Assembly (NCBI GenBank): GCA_040756575.1
Contig: JBFLYP010000018.1
Coordinates: forward strand, 1 to 53,881
Length of the DNA: 53,881 bases
Origin: DTYU01 sp040756575
GTDB taxonomy: Bacteria; Bacillota; Desulfotomaculia; Desulfotomaculales; Ammonificaceae
Direction of reading: 5' to 3'
Of the stretch, positions 8,536-16,144 are shown piece by piece. Below the pieces are notes generated by a model. It searched no databases. It was given only the letters and a program-made list of their open reading frames with translations, and was not told where the DNA came from. The translations under genes and the position numbers were made by a program. Every line of letters begins with the position of its first letter. Within the stretch, counting starts at the first letter, position 1.

Positions 8536-9199
8536 CATCGCCGGCGCGCCTGCTGACAACCCTCTGGTGGATGTGCCGCTTTTGCGGCGCTACAGCGCGG
8601 TTTACAACCCCACGGTATTTCTGCCTGCTTCCACTATTAAGGGAAAGCTGCGCGGGGAAGCGGAAAGGCTGCTGCGCACGCTCGGCTTTGACAGCAAACT
8701 TTGCCGGGGCAGAAAACCGGAGACGATGTGTCCCGCCTACTGGTGGGATAAGGGTAACGGCCCGGAGGATGACCTCTGTGTCCTCTGCCGCCTCTTCGGC
8801 GCACCGGGACGGCCTTCCGCCTTGTACTTCAGCGACGTCACCGCCCCTGATGTAAAGAGCGAGGATGCAGTTGTCCGCCCGGGAGTCGGCATCTCGCGGA
8901 CCCGCGGCACAGCCCGGGAGGACCTCTTGTTTTTCACCGAGACCACGCCGGCGGTTCCGGAGGGGATAAGATTTGGGCAGGGCATCATTGAGGGCGAGGT
9001 GCCTGATGCGGCTTCGGCCGGTTTACTGTGGGCGGCGGTGCAGCAGGTCGCTGCTTTCGGCAACGGGCGCTCCCGCGGCCGCGGCTGGCTGAGAACGAGA
9101 GAAGTGAAAGTAGAGGTTGATGGCGTAGGATGGAGCAAAGAAGAAATTCAACAAGCCCTCTCGCAGTGGCTGCCGAAAGCAGGTGGGGCAAATGGCTGA
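8489..9199 (+). CDS. Cas7-like RAMP subunit (Csm3 group)
   Basis: A 236-residue RAMP protein. It has the Cas7 motif LPASTIKGKLRGEAE (equivalent to the IPGSSLKG element), a Cys-rich insertion ending in LCVLCRLFG, GVGISRTRG in the middle, and a C-terminal Gly-rich loop GNGRSRGRGW. Csm3-like subunits form the backbone of type III complexes and often carry the target-RNA-cleaving Asp. DNPLVDV at about residue 23 is a candidate. It overlaps the end of cas10 by 47 bases and csx10 by 8. It is intact, the first of four Cas7-like genes in the operon. Confidence 0.8.
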   Translation: MRLQITVTWVLATPLSIAGAPADNPLVDVPLLRRYSAVYNPTVFLPASTIKGKLRGEAERLLRTLGFDSKLCRGRKPETMCPAYWWDKGNGPEDDLCVLCRLFGAPGRPSALYFSDVTAPDVKSEDAVVRPGVGISRTRGTAREDLLFFTETTPAVPEGIRFGQGIIEGEVPDAASAGLLWAAVQQVAAFGNGRSRGRGWLRTREVKVEVDGVGWSKEEIQQALSQWLPKAGGANG

Positions 9200-10463
9200 G
9201 GATAAACACCGCACTACGCTTTATGTGGAGCTGCGAGCTTTGGAGCCCTTGCATTTGGGCGGCCGGCATCTCTACGGCTCCTACCGCGCAGGCGAAACCG
9301 TGCTCCACGGCGGCCGGGTGCTGGCAGCCCTGGCCGAAGCAGCCGGTGAGTTTCCGCTGTTCGGCGGCGGGAAGAACCTGATTATCGAAAACTCCCCGGT
9401 TGCTGCGGACGGATCTACCATAAGGGATGAGGTGGTGTGTTTACCCTTAACCGCGGAATCGTGCAAGGCCTTTCCTGGAGACTGGCTCGAGCCGGAGTAC
9501 CAATCGGAAGAAAAACGGGATGGGATTTGGGATACCTTGGCGCAGCGGTGGCTGCTCTCCAAGGGAGCCGCAAATCTCCCCAAACATTAGGGAAGGTGCC
9601 CTCGATGCGAAGCTGCCGTCAAGCCTTTTTCCTGTTTTGTTCAGCGGAGAAGAACCGGCGACGGGAGTTATCGCTATCAGGCAGCCGAACCTTCGGTTGA
9701 ACGCCGGACCCATACCGCCCTGAATCCTACCCGCGGCACCGCGGAGTTTGGGATGCTCTTCACCGAAGATTTAATCCCTCCAGATACCTATTTTTACCTA
9801 AGGCTTCACGTTGCGGGGAAAACAAAGGAAGAATTAGCTGAGCGAGTAAATTGTTTAAAAAGGCTCCTTCGCCCTAAACGGACCTTTCGCTTGGGCGGAG
9901 CCAAATCACGGAGCCACGGCAAGGTAGAAGCCACGCGCATCGAGGACCGCCCACCCTTTGCCGAGGCACTTCGCGAACGGATAGAAAGCCTTGATCGCTA
10001 TCTGAAAAGCAAACTCCGGGGCGGCGTAGCGGATAACGCGGCTGCAAATGACCGCACGTTTTTTACCATCACCCTTCAGTCGCCTGTGATCTTGCCGGAT
10101 CAGGAGACACACCCTGACTGGAAGATAAGCGAAGGGAAAGATGGCGATTGGCAGCGCATCTTTCCGCTCGTTGCTGCTCTTCCGGATGCCCGGCTCGAAT
10201 TCTTCCAGCACCGGTTCACCCGGATTACCGGCTGGTCTTCGGTTTGGGGATTGCCCAAACCAGCGCTGCGCGCATTGAGCGCCGGCAGCGTATACCTGTT
10301 TTCAACCGCCGCCACCGCCGGAGATTTAGAAACGCTGCTGCCGGTTGCAGAAGAAATGGAGTTTTCCGGTGCCGGGCCCTTTCGGGCTGAAGGGTTTGGC
10401 GCCCTTAAAATTTCTGATCCTTTTCATCGGGAGGCGAGTAAAAAAGATGACGATACCGTTTGA
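9192..10463 (+). pseudogene. csx10: csx10-like RAMP (Cas5 role), interrupted by TAG
   Basis: Decoded length is about 423 residues. N-terminal RAMP strand TTLYVELRALEPLHLGG, a zinc-type CPRC motif, the family-typical ERRTHTALNPTRGTAEFG segment leading into MLFTEDLIPPDTYF, and a C-terminal GAGPFRAEGFG glycine-rich loop. Csx10 caps type III-D complexes in the Cas5 role. A TAG at 9588-9590 interrupts the reading frame. The frame is unchanged across it: the residues after it, GRCPRCEAAVKPFSCF, belong to the same protein. This is a substitution-type nonsense lesion, not a frameshift. The start is ATG 9192 behind AGGTGGGG, and the end overlaps the next gene by 17 bases. Confidence 0.72.
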
Positions 10464-10941
10464 ATTGATCCGCGTGATGGTTCAAATCGAGGGTGAGATC
10501 ACCAGAATGGCAAGAAGCATCATCCAAGATCAGAAGCTTTCCGACAACGAGCTGCGCAGCCAGTTCCGGCAGGCGATCCATGCTGCCCAGCAGGCCGGTG
10601 ACCGGGAGTCGCTAAAGGCCTTTCTCGCTTACCAGACGAGCAGGGACAACAAAAAGAAGATATGGGCACATCAGGCATCCAACCAGCTTTTTATCAAAAG
10701 GGTCTGGCGCGGATTGGAAAGCCTGATCTCAAAGTATGAGCAGGAGGCTGGCTCCAGAACCTCCAAGGCCTGGGCGGAAGCAAATGATGCCATAAAAGAA
10801 AAACTCCGGCTGATGCTTGCAGAACGTTTTTTTGCCTATCTTGAGCGGGCGTATGAAATATGGAAAGACGCGGAGGCAAAACGTTACTATTTTGACGATG
10901 ACGAGCAAAATCGTGGAGGGGGTGTTGAGGGTGCCTCCTAA
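10447..10941 (+). CDS. Small helical subunit of the type III complex (Csm2/Cas11-like candidate)
   Basis: 164 residues, predicted almost entirely helical and rich in Lys, Arg, Glu and Gln (for example LRSQFRQAIHAAQQAGDRE and LMLAERFFAYLERAYEIW). It sits between csx10 and the next Cas7 gene, where type III-D loci often encode the Cas11/Csm2 small subunit that lines the minor filament. Sequence alone does not prove this, because small subunits are poorly conserved. The start is ATG 10447 inside the csx10 end, with GGGAGG at about 10429-10434. It is intact. Confidence 0.55.
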   Translation: MTIPFELIRVMVQIEGEITRMARSIIQDQKLSDNELRSQFRQAIHAAQQAGDRESLKAFLAYQTSRDNKKKIWAHQASNQLFIKRVWRGLESLISKYEQEAGSRTSKAWAEANDAIKEKLRLMLAERFFAYLERAYEIWKDAEAKRYYFDDDEQNRGGGVEGAS

Positions 10942-11835
10942 TTGCCTTCACCTAGAAAAGCTGTCTTCGCTTACAATCTTGCAGGGCACTCTTGTATGTC
11001 AGACAGCCGTGCGTATCGGTACAGGCGATCAGGTTATACCCGGAGGCGCGGACATGCCTGTGTTAAAAGATGCCGCCGGACGACCCTTCATCCCGGGATC
11101 CTCTTTAAAGGGGGTGTTGCGTTCCTTTGCGGAACGGCTTGTCGTTAGCCTTGTACCGGTTGGAGAAAAAGTGGATTATAATACCTTTGATGCAAAATTT
11201 ACCAGTTGCCTGTTGCATACGGAAAGCCACTTCTGTCTGTCCACTTGCAGGGCTTTGCAGCAGGAATTTACCAGCCTAAGGGAAAAAAACAAACTAAAGA
11301 CCGACTGCGCGATTACCGCCTGGATTAAGAAGCGTACCTGCTCGGTCTGCCGTTTCTTCGGCAGCCCTTACTTGGCGGGGCGTGTTTGGGTAAAAGACGC
11401 GTTCGTGGTTGGTGAGCCGCAGCCGCTCGAAGTGCGGGCCGGCGTTGCCATCGACCGGGACCGGCGCGCTGCTGCCGCGGGCCTGCTCTACGATCTGGAA
11501 GTGGTTCCTCCCGGGACAAGATTTGAGGTTGAAATCCGCGCCGAAAACGCTACTGAAACAGAGCTGGGGCTGCTTTTCCTATCGCTGGAACAGCTTGACA
11601 GAGCCTGGTGGGCTTAGGCGGCCGTAGCAGCGCCGGGCTGGGCAGGGTTACGTTCCAGCGGGAGGCGATCGCCCACATAGGAGAAGACCAGGATGCCGCT
11701 TTTCAAAAGGGGTTCCTTAACTACCTTTTGGGCGATAAAACCGGCAAGCTCAGCGCCGATCAGGCCGGTGACTTTTGGGAAGAATGCAAGAGACGCTTTG
11801 CCGGCTGTATCAGGGAGGATTGGAATAATGCATAA
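10931..11835 (+). pseudogene. Cas7-like RAMP (Csm3 group), frameshifted near its end
   Basis: About 300 residues when decoded. Clear Cas7 hallmarks: VRIGTGDQVIPGGADMPVLKD, with an Asp equivalent to the Csm3 cleavage residue, then FIPGSSLKGVLRSF, a cysteine cluster ending in TCSVCRFFGSP, and VRAGVAIDRDRRAA. The frame closes at 11617 after SLEQLDRAWWA. The expected C-terminal Gly-rich motif (GLGGRSSAGLGRV) continues in another frame from about 11605 to 11835. A one-base loss around 11597-11607 explains this. The start is probably GTG 10931 with GGAGGG at 10915-10920. Confidence 0.7.
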
Positions 11836-12880
11836 GTACCGGTTATGTTCGCTGGCACTTGATGTGCTTATCATTCCTAACGGCCCGATCATGGTCAGAA
11901 GCCCGGAGATTGGGACGGTGGATCCGGCGATCCCGGATATGAGTTTCGTACGCACCCGTTTTCCCGGTATGGGCCGTGAGATGACCGTCTACCTGCCCGG
12001 CAGCTCCTTAAAAGGCGTGCTGCGGTCGTATGCTGAGGGCGTCGGCCGGGCTCTCGGCTTGCAGCCGCCTGTGTGCGACCCGTTTGACAAAGAAAGCCGG
12101 TGCCGGAAGGAGGAAAACCAGCGCACACCGCAGCCCGTGCCGGAGCGTTACCGGAGGTCCTGCCACATCTGCCGCCTTTTCGGTTCCACCCGGCTGGGAG
12201 GCCGGATAGCAATCAGCGATGCTTATCCCACACCGGAGACCAATGATTTGGCAAATCAGACGGCAAACCGCACCGGCGTAGGAATCAACCGCCTTCTCGG
12301 TTCTTCTCAACACAATGCGCTTTACGATTATGAGGTGGTTGAAAAAGGTGCCTTCCGGGCACGCATCATCTTGGAGAACTTCGAGCTCTGGCAGGTGGGG
12401 CTGCTGGCGCTGGCCCTGCGTGCTTTAGATGCGGGGCACCTGCGCATCGGCCACGGTACCTCCCGCGGCATGGGGTTTGTAAAGGTTGAAACAGAGCGGG
12501 CAGAACTTTGCTACACCGGCGTGCTCTTGAAAAACGGTAAGGGATGGGAGTTGGGGAACCGCACCGGCAGGTTTCCGCTCGTAGATCAAGACAGCATCTG
12601 CCTGTACGGCGTTGCCGAACTCCTGGGGGAGGAGGCAGCGGCCTACGGGATGGCGCCGGCTGCGGACAAACCTTCCATCCGGCTGGAGAAAGACAGAATC
12701 AAAGACAGGATCTGCGACAGAGACGTGGAGACGCTGATCATCCTGAAGGACCCCGGCCGTTTTCCTGATCCGGCTGCGCTGGACAGGTTTTGGGGTACAG
12801 GCGTTGAAAGGCTGCAGGCAGAGAGCAGCGCACGGGCTGATCAGGCTGCGGCATCAGAGAGAGGCGGCGAAGGAAAATGA
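11828..12880 (+). CDS. Cas7-like RAMP subunit with C-terminal extension
   Basis: A 350-residue RAMP protein. RAMP motif YLPGSSLKGVLRSYAE, cysteine motif RSCHICRLFGSTRLGGR, TGVGINRLLGSSQHNAL, and the Gly-rich loop GHGTSRGMGFVKVE near residue 220. The last 120 residues, including PGRFPDPAALDRFWGT, are an extra domain I do not recognise. It is intact, and it overlaps the previous gene by 8 bases behind GGGAGG and the next by 4 (ATGA), so it is part of one tightly coupled operon. It probably forms part of the crRNA-binding backbone. Confidence 0.75.
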   Translation: MHKYRLCSLALDVLIIPNGPIMVRSPEIGTVDPAIPDMSFVRTRFPGMGREMTVYLPGSSLKGVLRSYAEGVGRALGLQPPVCDPFDKESRCRKEENQRTPQPVPERYRRSCHICRLFGSTRLGGRIAISDAYPTPETNDLANQTANRTGVGINRLLGSSQHNALYDYEVVEKGAFRARIILENFELWQVGLLALALRALDAGHLRIGHGTSRGMGFVKVETERAELCYTGVLLKNGKGWELGNRTGRFPLVDQDSICLYGVAELLGEEAAAYGMAPAADKPSIRLEKDRIKDRICDRDVETLIILKDPGRFPDPAALDRFWGTGVERLQAESSARADQAAASERGGEGK

Positions 12881-13509
12881 GTTGTGATATGACTGTTGGC
12901 CGCCTTTTCCGGGGGGAGGCCACCCTGGATGCCTTCAGCGGCTATCTCGATGAGTTGTTCAATGCAGCAGATGGTAAAAAATGTCTGAGTGTTTTTTACG
13001 CCCAGCACCCGCTGAAAGAAGATGGTGTTTACCTGGGGCTCAGCCTTCCGGATGATTTTAGGGTTGGAGGCTGGGAGCAGGGCCGGGTATTCAACAGCGG
13101 GTATGAAGTGCGCTGGCGGGTTCGGGACGGCAGAGCAATCTTGCTTTTATTAACCGAACAGAGCACAATCCCGGCGGATTGCTCAACATTGTCCGGCTGC
13201 CTGGAGGATACCGGTGCGGCTTACGAGGTGCAAGAAGAGGGTGTGGCCCACCTCTTGGCCGGCGTGTACTACCCGCAACGGGGTTTCTTTGCCCAGGCAG
13301 GGATATGCCGCGAGTTTCGCTATTTTTCTGGGGACGAGTTCTCTTCTCCAGACACCGGCCCTGTCGCGGTTTACGGAAAACATTACCTGCGCGGCGGCAG
13401 GGTGATCCTCACCCGTTTTACCCGTATATCAGTGGTAAAGGGCAAGGAGGACGGAGAAGCAAAGACTCCCAATTCAGGAAGCGATTTCGGTAAGGAGGCG
13501 ACAGGATGA
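12877..13509 (+). CDS. csx19: Csx19-like type III-D protein
   Basis: A 210-residue protein whose centre, GRVFNSGYEVRWRVRDGRAILLLL, matches the E-x-R-x-R pattern of Csx19, an accessory marker of type III-D loci. Its biochemical role is not known. It lies between two Cas7-like genes with 4-base overlaps at both ends (ATGA). The C-terminal 20 residues are polar and probably disordered. The Csx19 call is by resemblance and position, so moderate confidence. Confidence 0.55.
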   Translation: MSCDMTVGRLFRGEATLDAFSGYLDELFNAADGKKCLSVFYAQHPLKEDGVYLGLSLPDDFRVGGWEQGRVFNSGYEVRWRVRDGRAILLLLTEQSTIPADCSTLSGCLEDTGAAYEVQEEGVAHLLAGVYYPQRGFFAQAGICREFRYFSGDEFSSPDTGPVAVYGKHYLRGGRVILTRFTRISVVKGKEDGEAKTPNSGSDFGKEATG

Positions 13510-14921
13510 GCAACAGGCTGCCTTACTTTGATCCTCACGGCTATTTCTTTGTCCGCCTGCCGGCAGAAGCATCCCGCTGCCGGCTGCAGCAGTTCAACGA
13601 GGGATTTGACGAAGGCTTGATCCCTGTCCGCGGGCCCTTTCCGCCGCCAAACCGGAAGCGGGCCTCATCTGACCAAAGGCTTTTCAGCGGCACCTTGAGG
13701 TGTCATCTTTACTGCGTCACCCCTGTGCATATCGGCAGCGGCAGCTACCGGTATGACGAGAGCGCCCGCGAACAAAGAAAAAAGGTTGTCGCTGATATCG
13801 TCCGTGACGCTGAAGGAAAGCCGGTCATCCCCGGCTCCTCGCTAAAGGGCAGTTTTCGGGCAATCGCGGAGGCTGTGTCCAAGAGTTGCGTTCTCTTTGC
13901 GGACGTGGGCAAGGAAGAGAGAGTAAAACTGCCGGGTCGTGCCGGTTTTCGGAGAGAAAGAGCCTTGTTCAAACCGGAGCCGGATTCTTATTGGGCGACT
14001 AATGTAGAACCGCACCTTGTCCGAGCGGGCAGGGATATACAGGTTAAGATTGAAATGCCCGGAGACTTAAATCACGAGAAGTGCCGCGCAGACAAAGAAC
14101 TGTGCCCGTGCTGCGCCATTTTCGGCAAACTCGGCTACCGCGGGCGGGTTGCCTTTACCGGTGCGCGCCAAATTGGCGAAATAACACCAGCCGGGGGTTT
14201 TCAGGTGCCGCAGGTCGTTACCATCCCTGCCCGCCACAGCCCGCAGCCGCACCGGGTGGCTGATAAAGCAACCTGGGCAGATGGCGGGCTGGATGTTGAG
14301 CTTACCGGAAACCGCAACAGGAGCGGTGAAGTACAACGGGTTAAACTTAAGATCCCGCGGCCGCTCGGCCGCAAGTTCTATCCGAACTGGGACCCTCACG
14401 GTCATTTCAACACCGCGCGTTACAATTGGTCGCAACTGCACGCCGGGATGCCTAACCGGCAGGAATTAAACAGAAAACTTTTTCAAGAAATGCATAGCAG
14501 GTACGGTTCTGGGAATAGACCCCCGGCGTTATATGACCAGCGAGCGTTTACTATTGGTGAGCCGCACGCGGTTATCCCTGCCGGCAGCATCTTGGAATTC
14601 ACGCTGCACTTTGAATTGCTGCTGCCGTGGGAGCTGGGGCTTTTGCTCTTCAGCATGGGGGTTGGGGAGTCCTGGCTGCCTAAAATCGGCGGCGGCAAGG
14701 CGTACGGGCTGGGCAGCGTGTTGGTTAAGCCTTGCGCAATGGAGGTTTTGGATGACGTCAGCGGGGCGACCAGACCTGTTACTCCTGAGGAAACGAAGAA
14801 AGTCATCGCCGAGTTTCTGGCTCACAGCTCTTGCCACCGTGACGGCATCAGCGACCTGCGACAGGGCCTTGCCTTAGACTTAAAGAAAGAGGACCTGTAC
14901 ATATGGAGACCTGCGCCGTGA
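13506..14921 (+). CDS. Large Cas7-like RAMP protein
   Basis: 471 residues. RAMP signatures: LYCVTPVHIGSGSYRY, VVADIVRDAEGKPVIPGSSLKGSFRA (with the candidate cleavage Asp), a four-Cys motif CRADKELCPCCAIFGKLGYRGRVAF, and near the C-terminus GVGESWLPKIGGGKAYGLGSV as the Gly-rich loop. The opening YFDPHGYFFVRLP resembles large type III-D RAMPs that precede the Cas7 domain with a short extra segment. Intact. The start ATG overlaps the csx19-like stop and has GGAGG 5 bases upstream. Confidence 0.72.
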   Translation: MSNRLPYFDPHGYFFVRLPAEASRCRLQQFNEGFDEGLIPVRGPFPPPNRKRASSDQRLFSGTLRCHLYCVTPVHIGSGSYRYDESAREQRKKVVADIVRDAEGKPVIPGSSLKGSFRAIAEAVSKSCVLFADVGKEERVKLPGRAGFRRERALFKPEPDSYWATNVEPHLVRAGRDIQVKIEMPGDLNHEKCRADKELCPCCAIFGKLGYRGRVAFTGARQIGEITPAGGFQVPQVVTIPARHSPQPHRVADKATWADGGLDVELTGNRNRSGEVQRVKLKIPRPLGRKFYPNWDPHGHFNTARYNWSQLHAGMPNRQELNRKLFQEMHSRYGSGNRPPALYDQRAFTIGEPHAVIPAGSILEFTLHFELLLPWELGLLLFSMGVGESWLPKIGGGKAYGLGSVLVKPCAMEVLDDVSGATRPVTPEETKKVIAEFLAHSSCHRDGISDLRQGLALDLKKEDLYIWRPAP

Positions 14922-14957
14922 GTGGCGCCGGATCTAATACTTTAGGGAGGTGTTTCT

Positions 14958-15383
14958 ATGAAGCCGCTTGCATGGGCTAAAAAACGTAAAAGTGCAAGGA
15001 TAACGGCTCAGTCGTTTTGGGCGCGTGTTCGAGGAAACCCCGAGCCAAGAACCACCTCTCGCCTGGACAAGAACGAACTGGGCAAGCTGATTGCCACCCT
15101 GCGCCGGCAGGATTTAGCGAGGTTGAGGCAGATTGCCGCGGCGCTTGCCGCTGAAGAGGACCAAAATCCGGTCAGCGCCTTCGGCAGGCGCAGCAACAAC
15201 GAATACCTGGGCCGGTTCAAGGTGTTATTAAACCACGTTATCGAAACGATTCCTCCCGAATGGCAGGACAAAGACGCGATAAGGGGGCTGGAATGGCTAA
15301 GACGGCTTTTGGAAATCGAGGAAGCGGATCGCAGGGGGCAGCGTCAGGGTAATGACAGCCTGATATCTTGGTTGTTTTCATAA
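14958..15383 (+). CDS. Uncharacterised helical protein in the type III operon
   Basis: A 141-residue basic, helical protein (for example LDKNELGKLIATLRRQDLARLRQIAAALAAEED and IRGLEWLRRLLEIEEADRRGQ). I do not recognise a family. Its start has a strong GGGAGGTG 8 bases upstream. It sits 36 bases after the large RAMP gene and 54 bases before the CARF gene. Size and helicity would fit a second small subunit or an accessory factor. No catalytic motif is seen. Confidence 0.55.
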   Translation: MKPLAWAKKRKSARITAQSFWARVRGNPEPRTTSRLDKNELGKLIATLRRQDLARLRQIAAALAAEEDQNPVSAFGRRSNNEYLGRFKVLLNHVIETIPPEWQDKDAIRGLEWLRRLLEIEEADRRGQRQGNDSLISWLFS

Positions 15384-15437
15384 AGGGAGCACACCGCTCT
15401 AAATCCAATGAAATGAATTATATGGAGGGGTAAAAGC

Positions 15438-16094
15438 ATGAGCGAGATTCTTATTTGTACAATGGGCCTCTCGCCCGGTGTGGTGACCCAGATGACGCAT
15501 TATCTCAAGGCTGTTGAGCGGAGAAATATAACCACGGTTTACGTGGTGCGGACGTGTAAAGACAAGGTAAAAAGCCTTTTCAACGACATTGTAAGAACAG
15601 AGTTTGAGCAAGGAGACAGACTTCAAGGAATAAAACTGGAAGACGTAGAGTTGCAGCCGGCGGATACGGAAAGTGAAAACCAAATAAAGATCTTTGCTAC
15701 AGAGTTTTTTGACCGTCTCTGCGAGTGGACAGGAGACAACAACGTTCAAAAGTTGCATCTTTGTTTTTCCGGTGGCCGCAAGAGCATGACTTACGCAGCC
15801 TCTTTGGCGTTTAACAAACTGGTGGCTGAGCGCCCTGAAATAAAAGATAAATTGTGCCTCTGGCATACCGTCTTGGGCGAGGAGTCCAATTATACTTATA
15901 ACCACTATGAAGAGCTTCGGGAATTGTACCGGAACGGGATACCCAATGATTCGGATGGAAAGGAGAAGAGAAAGCGGCTGCTCTATCCCGACGAGAACAG
16001 TGCCAGGATAGAACCGGTGCCGTATCTTGAGTTTGAGGTCGTAGACGGCGCCATAAAAACAAAAATAAAGAAGATACCTCCCGTTCGCCGTTAG
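15438..16094 (+). CDS. CARF-domain protein without visible effector domain
   Basis: 218 residues with a Rossmann-type CARF fold. The first strand and ligand loop is EILICTMGLSPGVVTQMTHYL, and the second hallmark is LHLCFSGGRKSMTYAA, the SGGRK(S/T)M motif of CRISPR-associated NE0113-like proteins. CARF domains bind cyclic oligoadenylate made by Cas10. No HEPN R-x4-6-H, PD-(D/E)xK, HTH or transmembrane segment is visible in the remaining 80 residues. It could be a ring nuclease that degrades the messenger, or a sensor passing the signal to a partner. The membrane protein gene starts 50 bases downstream. It is intact. Confidence 0.72.
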   Translation: MSEILICTMGLSPGVVTQMTHYLKAVERRNITTVYVVRTCKDKVKSLFNDIVRTEFEQGDRLQGIKLEDVELQPADTESENQIKIFATEFFDRLCEWTGDNNVQKLHLCFSGGRKSMTYAASLAFNKLVAERPEIKDKLCLWHTVLGEESNYTYNHYEELRELYRNGIPNDSDGKEKRKRLLYPDENSARIEPVPYLEFEVVDGAIKTKIKKIPPVRR

Positions 16095-16144
16095 GATAAC
16101 CATTTAATCACCTGTTTTTTATAGAAATAAGGAGTATTTCAGGG

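Noticed and set aside
6483..9590. Programmed stop-codon readthrough or an altered genetic code
   Set aside because: TAA and TAG both interrupt genes here while all housekeeping genes in the window use normal stops, and no pyrrolysine or selenocysteine insertion element was seen. Gene decay is simpler.
15438..16094. Csm6/Csx1 HEPN ribonuclease
   Set aside because: The CARF hallmark is clear but no R-x4-6-H motif and no HEPN-sized C-terminal domain are present.
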